Assembly: GCA_015146655.1 (NCBI GenBank)
Contig: VKHL01000052.1
Span: forward strand, 125,352 to 183,330
DNA length: 57,979 bases
Direction of reading: 5' to 3'
Source of the DNA: Ochromonas danica
Lineage: Eukaryota > Sar > Chrysophyceae > Chromulinales > Chromulinaceae
In this document: positions 13,985 through 26,853 of the stretch, piece after piece
Layout of the letters: the number at the start of each line of letters is the position of its first letter
Position numbering within the stretch: the stretch's first letter is position 1
The notes under the pieces: generated by a model
The model's database searches: none
What the model was told of the DNA's origin: nothing
Seen by the model: the letters and a program-made list of their open reading frames with translations, nothing else
Made by a program: the position numbers and the translations under genes

Positions 13985-14809
13985 GAGATGGTGGCCCATG
14001 GGTTGATCAATGTGAATGTGATTATGATTATTTGTTTATTTCCAGCTGTTTTTTTTAAAATGAATTCTTTCCTTTTTGGTCTTAGACCTTTGCTTGTTTG
14101 TTTGCCCCCGAAAAGATGTGGGGCTGTCTGTTTAGAGAGATGCACAGCATTTAGAAGATAATAGATAAAAGCTGGTATGTGGTAGTTATTGTTATTACTA
14201 CTACTAGTAGACTAGTTATAGTTTGATGGTTATAGTTATGTGGTTGTTTGCTGTAAGCCGGACTAGTTGTCAAGAACAAGAAGCACCCGATCTTGTTGCC
14301 TCTACATTCGCTCTCTCGCGCGCGCTCTCTCTAAGTCAAAACGTTAAAACGTTTACGGTCGATGTTCTGGCTGCAACTCTATTGAATACTACATGCTGTT
14401 GCATTGTGAAAATACTTTGTCCTCTCATGTTTTTCATCTTGTGCTATTGCATTGTAGATTGATCCTATTATGCATGGTCTGATTCGTGGTGTTAATCAAA
14501 AAAGAGAAGATGATTTCGTATGTACTGTATGTATGCTTGTGATGGAGTGAAATACTACATGGATGATTGAATTATATCATTTTGAATGTTATTCTCTCTC
14601 TCTCTTGTTCTTTTCTATGTATGAATATTATTATATTTTGTGTGATAAAGACAACATTATCTTATTATTACTTTATAAAACCTACTGTATGTTTTTGTTG
14701 TTGTTAATGTTAATGTTAAGAAATGAGATATAAATTACTGTAGCCTATATAGATGAGTGACAGACTGACAGTGATATAGTATAGTCTAGACTAGTAGTAT
14801 GATCTATGT
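13985..14809. other. Convergent intergenic region
   Basis: 3' flanks of the histidine kinase and the GL-repeat gene. It contains a TAGTCTAGACTAGTAG-type palindromic stretch near 14780 and TACTGTA words near 14520 and 14690. A hydrophobic open frame at 14223-14462 looks fortuitous. Confidence 0.6.
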
Positions 14810-15868
14810 TTAAGAAAGAGTCATTAAACTCTTTACATTAGGTATCTTATGTGAATAGATATAAAGAAACCTTTTCTTAAGCCATACATCAGTATTCACT
14901 AATCCCAAATAAGCTAATGGGAAAGCTTTAATATCCATAGGTAAGTTAGATTGTTCCATCTTGATTAATAGGATATGTATAATAGTACGTACATCAGCAG
15001 ATGTAGTAGTATCCATAAATCGTAATCCATAGATAGCAATTCCTATATCCATTCCACTAAAACCATCTTTTGAAACAAGCATTTTCTCTATTAATGCTAA
15101 TAAGATTTGTTTTACTGCAGGATAATTTGGATTAAGATATTGTAAAGAATAGATTGCCCATGCTAATTGTTTTGCTGACATAATAGCTGTTGATCTTTCA
15201 ATACGTCTAGCAAGTAATGTCATTGCTTCTAACACAACAACAACATTTTCATCTTCTCCTTCTGCTATTGTTACTTCTGCTTGTAAATCAACTCCTTGTA
15301 ACAATATCGGTTTTGTTGTTATATTGGATTGAGAAGGTTGATTCAACATATCCATTGTTGATGTAGTATTAGCTGTGCTACTTGTAGTAGTTATTGTAGT
15401 AGTAGTTCGCATTAATCGAAATCCCCATAATGCACGTGCTATACATAATCCTGTGAATAGATAAGGTGAATGTTCTTGTTTGGATCTCTTTGATGTTATA
15501 AACGACCCTTCTTCATTGCCATTAACAGGATAGATCATAATCTGTTGTTGTTGTTGTGGTTGTGGTGGTGGTATCATAACAGATTGATCATGATATGGCA
15601 TAGAAGCTAATTTCTCATTTAATAATCGAAGTAATCTAATCACAGATGGATGATTATTACGCATATTTTGTAATCCTTCATATGCATCAACAATTTGTTC
15701 TGCTGTCATCATTATTTCAGATTGTGAGGATGATGATGATAATTCAATAAAATCAGCTAATATATTAATTATTGACAATAGATCTGAAGACATGGGAGAT
15801 AATGTTTTCAAACCTTGTAATGCATTTGCTATATCTTGTCCATTTAATAACAATGATGACAATGAACT

Positions 15869-15902
<34 letters not shown>

Positions 15903-17136
15903 AATTGTAGTATTAATGATTGACAATTAAAATATGCTTTTTCAAAATCATCACGTAATTCTTTGACAATATTCATGACATCTGGATTCTGATAATAACA
16001 ACCATTTAAACCATATAAAGCAGTTGTTACCATAGGACCTGTCATCATCCTACTACTATCATTATCATCTCTTTCTATTAGTTTCATTGATAAAGCTTTT
16101 AATATCTTAACTAATAGAGATGACATAGGTTTAATAGTACCACTTAATGGACCTTCATCATTTAATACTAACATAGATTGATTCTTTATTAACATAGGAT
16201 GTCTACCACGATATGACATGGAATATTGATGAATAGCACGAAAATAGTAAAATGCTAAACTAAGATCTTCTGATTTGAAATGTTGACAATTCTCAATCAT
16301 TAACCTTAATGCTTTCATTGTCATATTACCAGCTAGACTATTATTATGTGACATGAAAATTGAACCTAAATTATGAATACCTTGCATTATCATCACAATA
16401 TCATGTCCTTTGATTTCAATATGATGTTGTTGATGTTGACGATGCTGCTGCTGCTGCTGCTGATGATGATGATGTCGACGATGCTGCTGCTTATGATGAT
16501 GTTGACCCTGCTGATGATTATGATGATTGTTGTTATTATGACAAGTAGTCAAGTTTGTCACTGTCATTAATAGTGTTTCAGCTAATAGATTCATTGCTTT
16601 ACAGACTGCAGGACTTGAACAATTCATCCTCTAAAATATATCAGCATCATTATCATTATGAAGTAGTAATTGAGTTAATATAACCATTGGATTAATATCA
16701 ATTGAAATTCACATTACCTGTAATCCATTGATTGCCATTGCTAAGTCAGTAATTGTCATTGGTGGAGAGCAAGTCTGAATTTTATCTGCTAGTTTCATCA
16801 ACAGTGACTCGATGATATCTGTTCTATTCAATCTGGTAGTAGCATTAACAAGAGGAGGAGGAGGTAATGGATAACGTGTACATGGCCAAGTTAGACTTTG
16901 TAAACCATTAAAGGCAAGACTAAGATCTCGACCAGGAAAGATCATCTCGACAGAAGGATTGATTCGTTCTTGTAGATGATCAAAGATCGATAACAATGGA
17001 CTATTGTCTTCATTCAAATCAATCTGGCTTATCATCATCTTTCGGAGTCCTACCACAATCATATCATATTATCAAACAATCAAATAATAACAACAACAAC
17101 AACAACAACAGCAACAACAACAACAACAACAACAGC

Positions 17137-17212
<76 letters not shown>

Positions 17213-17223
17213 NNNNNNNNNNC

Positions 17224-17299
<76 letters not shown>

Positions 17300-17301
17300 G
17301 C

Positions 17302-17377
<76 letters not shown>

Positions 17378-19190
17378 CAACCAACCTGAAACATCATTAT
17401 TACCATTATTACCATTATCATTTTCATTGTCGTCATCATCATAGTCATAGTATTAGTAGAACAGGTAGATAGACAGCCTTACCTTGTAAAACATTGGCAA
17501 TGGTATGAGAATTCCAATAAATAGAATACGACGACGACGATGATGATGATGATGATTTTGGTTTATAATGACTCTTCTTTTCATCCTCTAGTGCTTGTAA
17601 TAGATCTTGTAAGATCATTCTTACTTCAGGATAATCATAAGACATTCCTTGTAAACCATAAAAGGCATTTCCTATGACTGCTTGAGACAATCGTTTACTA
17701 TTACTACTACCACTACTACTACCACCTCTTGGGCTACTCTTAGTATTGAGGTTAGTGGTAGTAGCGGTAGTGGTAGTGGAGGTAGTGGTAAAGGGAGAAA
17801 GACTATGTATAGCTTGATGAATATTCCATAATAATCGTCTAACAGTATCATCTTCACTAGACATTGACTGTAAACCATGTAATGCTAATAGACCATCCTG
17901 TACTGTCTCAAAGACATTAACTTGAACATTACTACTACCACCTAACAACACTTGACGTTTTTCAAATGCATTATTAAAACATACGAGTAATTTCTTAACA
18001 TTTGATGACTTGGTTGACATCATTGCTAATCCTCTTAAAGAAGCACTTATTTCAGATGATTTCATTGTTAATAATATATTAGGATGATAATGAAATTGTT
18101 CTATTAATATTGATAAAATCATATCAACAATTGGTTCATCTTGTGGAGAAGAATGTTGTAAACTAGTTAGAAGATTACTATAACTTTGAGGTGAAAATGT
18201 TTTATTACAATATGTTATTAATGTATTCATTAAATACATTGCAAATTCTGCACTAATACCATCATGATGAAGTTGATAAGATGATATAGATAGACCTTGT
18301 AAACCAAGGAAAGCTGTTCCTAATGCACTCTCAGACATGATTAAAGGTGTAATATCTGTTAGACTAACTTGTTGTTGTCGTTGTTGTTGTTCTATACTTT
18401 GTGGATTTTGATATTGTGGTATAGTGAGAGTAGCAGCAGTAGCAGTAGCAGTAGCAGTAGCAGTAGCAGTAGCAGTAGCAGTAGCAGCCGTAAAATGCCG
18501 TAAAATCAATTCTTTGAGAATGAATAAGACATCCCATCCTATACTATCGTCTTTCCAAGTGAAGTTACGTAATCCATAAAGGATATTAGCAAGAGCCTTC
18601 CCTGTGATAGGTTCAGAAGAAGATTGTAATCGATGAAGTAGTACAGGTAGTACAGCCTGTACCATAGGTGATGTCTCATCTAAACCACGTAAAGTAGAAC
18701 ATGCTACACCAATTCTCAGCATGGAGAGTGAGTTGACATGGTCATTAGATAGGATATGTGTAATCTTCTCTATAGAGAGGAAGTCTGTTACAGTGAGTTT
18801 AACTTGACTACAATGATACATTAGTGTAACAACATTAATAGCACTGAGAATAGTTTCAGATGATTTGATAAGATTTTTTAGTTTGAATATAGAAGATGAT
18901 GATGCTGATGTAGGTTTTGATTTTGTTACTTTTAAGAAGTATTGAATATCATAATTGATTTGTTTCTGACGTGATAGAATATCTTCTTCTGCTGTATTGT
19001 ATATGGATGGTGGTGATGACTGTTGTTGATGATGATACCATGCAGAATCTCCAAGAAGAAAACCATTTTGATGATTTGTTGCTAATGTCAATAGTTTATA
19101 CCTATTGAATAAACTACTAGATGAATGATAATGAAAGCTTGTCACAATCACGAATGTAATCAATAGCCAGAAATGCAGAAAGAACTTCAT
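14810..19190 (-). CDS. Large helical-repeat protein (A-x-x-G-L-x-x-M repeats), secreted or organelle-targeted
   Basis: Exons 19190-17483, 17049-16718 and 16630-14810 join in frame (phases 1 and 0) to give about 1286 residues. Both splice junctions fall inside the repeat core and restore it (VLQ-GLRKM; INGLQ-RM), which supports the model. About 17 repeats of some 35-70 residues share a core such as IGNAFYGLQGMSYDYPEVRMIL, IANALQGLKTL, IVDAYEGLQNM, IGIAIYGLRFM, LAWAIYSLQYL, with a second helix ending in LLxxLxEKL-like sequence. This resembles the two-helix logic of OPR/RAP-associated and other RNA-binding solenoids, but I cannot assign it to a named family. The N-terminus (MKFFLHFWLLITFVIVTSF) is a signal peptide followed by a Ser/basic stretch, so ER entry or a bipartite organelle presequence is possible. 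His/Gln-, Ser-, Thr-rich inserts interrupt the array. Divergent from the next gene. Confidence 0.85.
17087..17380. repeat. (CAA)n repeat with 10-N assembly gap, intronic
   Basis: Nearly pure CAA/ACA repeat on the plus strand with rare CAG units; ten Ns at 17213-17222 break it. It lies in the first intron (17482-17050) of the GL-repeat gene, where the transcript reads (UUG)n. The true length is unknown. Confidence 0.96.
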
Positions 19191-19199
19191 TTTATTGAT

Positions 19200-19400
19200 T
19201 GCAACCAACAAACAGCAGCAAATCCTTGTTAAGTTAATCTATTATTACTTTGGCGTGGGAGGTGGTGCTGACGCATGCAACGCTTTCGGTGGCGCCAGAA
19301 GCGCCAGGAGTGTGGGCACCACCTTTCCCACCCTTCGCACATACCGTGTTTTTGACAAGTTAAACAGGGTAATTAACGCGTTTCAAAAGTGAAGTGGATG
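19200..19400. promoter_or_regulatory. Divergent promoter with TTAAGTTAA element and GC-rich boxes
   Basis: Just upstream of the minus-strand ATG (19190), the plus strand reads AACAAACAGCAGCAAATCC and then TTGTTAAGTTAATC near 19228. This matches AACAAACAGCAGATCC and TTCTTAAGTTAAC near 10281-10309 upstream of the transporter. Further on are GGCGCC with AGCGCC near 19291-19305 and an ACGCGTTTC near 19376. The arrangement fits a bidirectional promoter serving 19190 and 19841. Confidence 0.5.
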
Positions 19401-19840
19401 TGTCGAGGTGGTGGTGACATGGCATGGACTGCCTGCATGACAGTGACACTGACAGTGACAGAGAAAGTCATCCAATCACAGCATATCAATCAGTCGATTA
19501 GTATAGGATAATAGCATTAGTATTGCTGCAATCCAGTTATCTCTTCTTATTCTTCTCCTTCTCCTTCTTCTTCTTCTACTTGAACCTTTTTCCTATAAAT
19601 CCTAAGGTAGAAAGTAGTAATAAAAAAAAAGCTTTCAATAGTTTGTAGTAGTTATCAAAATTAGTTTTTCAATTTTTTCTTCGTATTTCTTGTCTTCTAT
19701 ATAACAAGAAAGTTCCCTTTCAAACTAATTAGTATTATTCTATTCCAAAAACAACTCTCCTTGAATCTTCTATTCTAGTGATAGATTCATCAATTGTCAA
19801 TTGTGCATATCAATTAGCATATCGTACAGTATTAGCTAGC

Positions 19841-22800
19841 ATGGAAAGTGACTGTCCTCCTACTCCTATTCCAAGATTATTTGAATTCCATGTTCAAGAA
19901 GTTGCCAATTCTTCTTCTCTACTCATCTCTATTCAATATGAGGGGAAAGAACATTGGGAAGTAAGTGCTAATCGCGTTGCTTGCTTCTCTCTTGCTTCCC
20001 AATGCACACGATGATTTCTGACTTGTTGTGATAATTTCTGACTTTTTTGTTCTGATTGTGTTCTCCTGATAGGTCACACACAGTATGGAAGACTGCCGTG
20101 TTTTCCTAGAAGAAGCACTTGGAAAAGGCATCTTAGATGATGAAAAGAAGAATATTCCTGAAACTATAACACCTACTTTGATGGAAGCATATCTTCGATC
20201 GATCATGAAGAAATTCTCTCCTGACAACTCCTCTACTACCACGATGGATACTGAACCTGCTGATCAAATAGATGTTATCTGGCGTGATTCTTTATTGCAT
20301 CACTTTTTTGAACCTAATTCTTGCAGAACTCGTTACAATCCTCTGGCTTTAGCGAAGATCGATCTCTTGGAGAAGAAGGTGAGTCAAAATCATTACTCAA
20401 AGTCAAAAGAAAGCCTCTAAAACTCTTTGTATGGTTTAGCTGCAAGCTTTATCAGATGAAGTTCGTCGATATGATGAGCGCTTGGAGGTGATGGAAAGAA
20501 GCAATCTGAAGCTGACTTCTGTTTTGCAGACATTGCTGAGAAATCGTCAAGCATCCACCACCAGCACAAAGCCCCCGATTCATCAAAGTGTTCCTAGTCC
20601 TTCTGCCCCAGTTGTTAATGAGATAGTGCCATCAGAACGTGAAGAAGGAATCGCTGGAAATAAGAATGACTGCGAAGGGAGTATCTCTGATCTTTCGGCT
20701 CATTCCAATACAGGGGACTCTCCTCGACCCTCTGCTCCTCCAGCTTTATCCTTGCCAATATCTCAGCCAGATGTTTTGATTGGAATTGGAGAGACGAATG
20801 AACTAGCGGACTTCTTTAAAGACGACTCTCAACAACCAGATGTCGCTTGGGAGTCCCTTGAAGAGAACGCGGATACTCCCCTGGAAAAAGAGGAAGAATT
20901 CGATCCTCAAACTTGTCTTTCTCCAGCAATGTTGACCAATGTCTCTTTGATCAGCAATGAAAACTGGCACGCTAGAGATAGTCGTAAGGGTCAAGAACAA
21001 GCAGTCGATGAGATTATTCAAGCTGTGCAGCCTCGTGATGCGCAGCTTATTTATCGTCAATCTGCGATTGCGTTCTTAAAGAAGCAGATCAAAACAGCTT
21101 TGAACACTTTGTCATTTGATGTGGGCATGTATGAGTTACGATGCTTCCTGCCTGGTGATCCTATCCGTCTCACAGCAATTGTGCCACAATCTCAAGCTGG
21201 TGACTGGTTTTCTCTTCTAGCTGATCGTTTGAAGGTTGTAATGGAAAGCAGCCAACGTCTTCAACGTATGATATCCGGTGGAGATATGGGGGAGGATAAA
21301 AGTATTGGTGAAGGCGGTACTTTTCGCCACGTGATTCGTATAGTCAACCTCCTGCCAGAATCCACGTCGGCGATGAGAGCCGGAGATAGTACAGGAGGAG
21401 CTTACAAAGTCTGCTGCACTATTGATTCTGTGGAAGTAGAGATCAGTATCAACAATCGAGTGGATCTTTGTCTTAATTCCTTATTGGAAAACTTGGATTG
21501 TAAAATTGGAAAAGGGCATCTGTTCAAACGCACTATCCTGCTGATTCGTGCTTGGTGGGTTTATGAAACAAGTATGTATGCCGAGGTGAATATCAAGCAT
21601 TATCTATCTGATCATAGCCTTGCTGTGATGATAATGATGATTTTCAATCTATATTTCCGATTCATTGAAAGCCCTTTACAAGCTTTATTTTTATTCTTGA
21701 AAGAGTTTGCCAGTTGTTATAGTGAGAATGCTATTATTACGATACAAGGTATCATAAATTTAGGTGATAGTAATGAAACCAAAGTTGACAATAATCAAAA
21801 TACATTCCAAAGAGCCCAAAAGTATCATCTAATCACCCCTGAGATGCAAGAGAAATATTGGTATTTATATAATGTTCATGAACAAATCCCCGCGGAGACA
21901 TCATCTTCTGGACCTGCTAAACCCACGTCACCTATCACACGCCATCGCCTGCTTCTTAATTCTATGGCACGCGCTTTTAGTCGATCTTTTGAGAGACAGC
22001 ATTTCAATATCTTAAACCCATTTACCCATGGAAACATGATTCAATCCAAGTTTTCATTCCGTCGTGCTGGATTGATTAATCGAACATTCTCACTTGCACT
22101 TGATCGATTGATGACTCAAATCCTCAAAATACCCACTGCTGTCATTGAAGGAGATGGACAGATTGAACAAGCTGAGTCAAATGAAGAAAGTGATGATAGC
22201 AATGTGATTCGTGGTTTCTTTCCGTACGTGATTAATCGATTTAGTAATGAAGCTCGAGTAGATACCATGTCACAACAAGTGGCATTAATGTGAGTGATCA
22301 TTCGTTATCTAACCTTCTTCTTCACTGTTGTTTCGACTGACTAATGGAATGAATGGCTTTGTTTGGCAGTGGCTTTGATGGTCAATTTGTTAATTCGCCA
22401 ACTGCTGAGGCAAGTGCTTCAAGTACAGAGTCAGATAGGCTTCAAGGTGATGAGAACATCTTCTTAGAGGGTGTTCATTATGCCAACTTCATTGTAGAGT
22501 CCATTGTCAGTGAAGAAGCTATTATCACATTTTGCAAAGACTTGCTCATCTCCAAAGGTCCCCAGCCTGTGGGTGAGGTTGGCAAATTACTTAGTCAAGC
22601 GACAACAATTCCTCAATTCTCTCATCGTTTGAGAGAGAAGTTTGGAGGATTGAAGAAGTTTCTAGAAAAATGTGTGGACGTCTTCGTCTTCTCCAATGAT
22701 CATCCTTTCAATCCTCATGTCTTATTGAGAAAGACAATTTCTGATGAAAACTTGGAATTAATTGATCGTGGTATCTTCCCTGTTCATTTGCTTTCAAGAT

Positions 22801-24241
22801 ATACCAGAGTGGTAAGTGATCATGTTTTTGCTTTTTTGTGGTATGATCTCTCATTGTGATGAAATGCTTCTGTGCTGGGTGGGTTGTATTGTTACAGTCT
22901 GCAAGTAAGAAAGAGAAACGAAGTAATCCTCCTTCGACACCTTCTGGATCAGTCAACAGCTCTCCTAATCAACATGATATGGCATGTCATCCCTACTCGC
23001 CTCCTGTTAGTACTCCTCCCAATATTTTGAGTGCTGGAGGACCTGTTGGATTCGGTGGTAGTTTTGGTGGTGGTAGCTCTAACAATAGTGCTGCTTCATC
23101 TGTTAGTAGCCTTACTCGTGAGACTTCCTATATGGGTGTTGGTCCATCTGGTCTTCCAATTGGCGCAGTAAACAACCCTCTAAGTGGTGGTAATATCTAC
23201 GGGGGAGTAGGAGGACATGATGGTGGTGGCAACATGCCTTATATTTCACGTTCTGCACCAAAAGGTCCAATCGTTGCTCGGCCTTACTATCCCAATCGAT
23301 CCAATAATACTTCTGGAGCATATAATGCTCCTGTTGTCTCTTCTGGCTATCCCTATACTGCAGGTAATCGTAACGATGTAAGCGGTGTTGGTAGTGGTGG
23401 GATGCTCATGCGTCAACCTTGGCGTGGAAATAGTAGTAGTGGCAACCTCACATCTGGAATGGGCACCTCTTCTTCCTATCCCACTGTTCATAACGATTTC
23501 AACGCAAACTATGGTGGCATGGCTTATGATACAATGGCTAATGCTGGTATGGGAGCTATAAGTGGTGGTGTTAGAGGCTATGATAGAGGCAACAGTGGCT
23601 ACTATGGTGGACCTACCGCTTCTTCAGCTAACTACTTTGCTGGGGATGATCTTGATGACTATAATGCACAAGGAAACAGTGGCGCGGGATATAATGCTTC
23701 AAGTGGGTATAATGAAACTTACCTGCCCTCCCTTCGAAATAGTCGTACCAATGGCGGCTTATCTGGTCTTGGTAATTCAAACGAAGTATACGCTTCATTT
23801 GGTAACCAGAGTCAGCCACAATCTACCAGTGGTGGTCTTGTTGGTCTTGGCAATCCAAACGAAGTGTACGCCTCATTCGGTAATAATAACCAGCCTCAAT
23901 CAACGTTCCGTGGTGAAAGTGGGGGTGCCAGGTTAATGGGTGATGGCTCTATAATGATGGGTGGAGGAGGGTCTTCTTCTTATCTATCTGAAGGAAGCGA
24001 TCATTTGTTAGGTCGTAATTCTTTGTTACCACCAGGTTTAGGTGGTGGTAGTAACAAAACAATCACAACACCCTATGGAGGAGGAGGACGCGTTGATCAT
24101 TCAAATAGTGCATCTGGAAATGACAATGCCTCCTTTGTTGATGGTGCAGGCAATGTTTATCATGGTGGTAATATCGGCAGTGTTGGAAGTGGTAAAGCGG
24201 GTGGACAAAGCTTCTTTGATCCCTATTCCGCACCTTACTAA
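19841..24241 (+). CDS. PAP/OAS1-like nucleotidyltransferase with degenerate active site and Gly-rich tail
   Basis: Exons 19841-19960, 20073-20378, 20440-22289, 22370-22811 and 22898-24241 join in frame to 1353 residues. Residues about 345-560 match the plant-type nucleotidyltransferase family with a PAP/OAS1 substrate-binding domain: the signature is GKGHLFKRTILLIRAWWVYE near residue 500, then a helical SPLQALFLFLKEFASCYSE. Active relatives carry G-S and an L-P-D-G-D-I-D-L motif plus a third Asp in V-D-I-S-F-N. Here the equivalents read LPGDPIRL (about 380) and VEISIN (about 476), and the G-S pair is missing, so catalysis is doubtful. Residues about 790-885 (LISKGPQPVGEVGKLLSQ ... FGGLKKFLEKCVDVFVFSND) look like a LOTUS or Egal-1-type winged helix, an RNA-binding fold. 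The last 450 residues are Gly/Asn/Ser-rich and disordered. Likely RNA-granule role, inferred only. The first ATG is at 19841. Confidence 0.82.
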
Positions 24242-26853
24242 TGCATAATGCATACTGTGCTAACCACAAAGGTTGTGTGGTGTGACTTGACCTGACTATA
24301 TTGTTACTTTTCGTACTAACTGACGGTAAAGTGAGAGAGAGAGTCTTTTGGTTTTCTGTATTATATGTATGCATGTTTATGTCCATGATGTCATCTGATG
24401 GCTTTAACTTGCCATTGGATATGATGACGGAGAGAAGACGATGATATGTGGTAGATCAACATTTTGGAATAAAGAAAAATCAACAAAAAAAAAAGTTAAA
24501 AAATGTGACGTGCTTTGGTGATGTTGTCTCGTTTCGTGTTAATTCTACTTCAATATGTAATGATTGGTGATGCATGAGATTAGTTTAGAAACTGCTATGG
24601 CAGCGGTGGTCTCTTCTTCATATGATCTTATATTGTTAGACTGTACGCGCTATTTATTTGAATTGCTTTGTTTATGTATTAGTTTTGTTTGCATTTCTTT
24701 CTCCTACCCCTACCTTCCCCTAAACGTGTACTAGTACTACAGCATATACTGTACTAGTCTAGTAGACTATTGTGTAGGTTTGTTAGGGAGAATGAATGGG
24801 ATTAGGTTTATTTTAGAAAGATGATAGTATGATGAATAATCCTTTTTCGATAAATGATGGCCTTTGATATATAATAGTAGTAGTGGTTGTTTTGTATGTA
24901 TATGATCCACAGCTAAATTAGTAGTTAGTCTATTAACTATTTCTATTCGCCATTAGGATATCATGTCTTGGGCAATAGCTATAGTATTAGAAAACATACA
25001 GGTAAGATATTTGTCAAGATGGTAGTCTAGAGTAGCACTTTGTCTATTACTAGCATTACTGTTGTTATGATGCTCTACAACGGTCATCATGTAGTATCTA
25101 CAGTATCTATCATCGTTCTACTTGAAAAGGATGTATTTTTGATTGATTGTATACTATGATAGGAATTGAATTGCATACCTTGATGAATTTGATTGATATT
25201 GTCCTAATATGGACCTACTATTATATCGCCTGTCATGTGCTATACTTCTTTGCTGCTGCTGATGATGTTGATGTTGATGACAAGCAACAAAGAGAAATCC
25301 AAAATATAAAAATATAATAAATATATTGATAAATGAATTACTATGTTATACTACCCCCCGAATCAATACAATAACAACAATGATGATTATGATAATGATA
25401 CACTGCTAATATGATTGAGATCTATTTACCAATGAGAGGGAGGAGAAAAGCAACAATAATGGGCATAATATTTTCAACCTCTTTGCCTCTACTTGATATA
25501 TAAATTACAGTTGATGTCCTATTAGGAATATACTATAGACTCTACACACAACACTAATAGACTCTCAACAGCTTGCCTTGTGTTTGATAAATGAAATGAA
25601 GGAGAGATGAGTTATCATTTCTGATTTGTTTTCATAGACATAATAGCTACTAAATATAGTCTATACTCTCTCATCTCGTGCTATTACTACTACATAGTCT
25701 ACATCGTTGGTAGGGTACAGTAGTCATAGTATGATGAGTAAGAATATATTAGTATGCTAGTGTTGTATATATATAAACTTCGAATATATATATCAATCAA
25801 TCAAATATATTACATATGTTGTAGTTAGATTGTGTTGATCATGATAAAAAACAACAAATTCATGATGTTAATGATGATGTCTTATGGTCCTAAAAAAGTT
25901 CAAGCAACTACACAACTAAACAACATGTTGCTATTCTTTCCATGTGACTGACTGACTGACTTACTGACTACTCTCCTAACCCTAAATCCTTACCCAACCT
26001 AAGTGAACCACCTAGACAATATATAGTACAATACAATTCACCTAAGGTTCCAACAAGCATTTGTTATTGTTATTGTTGTATTAGTTTTTATTGTATATTG
26101 CGTCTTGATTTCCTATTGTCTATTCATCCCAAACTCTTCACTAACTATCACATTCTATTAGTACCACTCATTCTAAAAGTAGTTTGAGTTGATAGATCGT
26201 AGAGAGATGAATAGCTACATTGTTTTTTAGTTTGATGAAGAAAGAGGGACTTTACTTTCATTTGATTACAAGGAAAGTTATGATTGATGATCATGGACTA
26301 TCATATGGTATGATGTAGTATATATATAATATAGTCTAGTATAGTTTAATATAGTATAGTATAGTATCGGCTCTAAAATGACAATATTTTCAACATGCCA
26401 ATGGTGGATGTCAGCTCTGTCTGCTGGATTTACTTGTTGAGATGAGATGAAATGTGTCATTGCTTTAGCTGAGTGAGTATACTATTGTAGTCTAGGTATA
26501 GTTGAACCTCTTCTCTTCTCCTCTGGCAATAATGTTTGTGGTATGAATCTTGTTGATGAAAGATCATGTGTATGTTTTTTTTTTTTTGGGTTGATTGATT
26601 GTCAACCAGAAGGTACTACTAGTAGTATAAATGATAGTACTTTTATGATTATTTTCTTTTGTGATTAATTGAAAGAATCATCAAATGATAAGACTTCATT
26701 GTTACTACTATTATTCTTATTGTTTACACCAAACATAGTTATAGTTTATAGCTTTGTTGTAGGCCAGTACTTAGAGTTCAGGGTTTGGGATGGTGATTGT
26801 CAACAAAATTTGGGTCTTTGCTCCGCTTAGCCTTCCAATAGACAATGACAATC
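24242..26853. other. Gene-poor 2.6-kb region
   Basis: No protein or RNA gene supported. Very AT-rich, full of TATA-like tracts, CTAG-centred palindromes (near 24735, 24770, 25025, 26330) and TACTGTA words. A T10 run sits near 26577. The open frame at 26278-26460 is short and without protein-like composition. It could hold long 3' UTRs of the flanking convergent genes or an unrecognised noncoding RNA. Confidence 0.6.

Noticed and set aside
14223-14462. 79-aa hydrophobic plus-strand frame
   Set aside because: Lies in the 3' flank of the histidine kinase; composition fits chance.
16996-17472. Poly-Asn, poly-Leu, poly-Cys and poly-Val frames over the CAA repeat
   Set aside because: Simple repeat inside the first intron of the GL-repeat gene, broken by an N gap.
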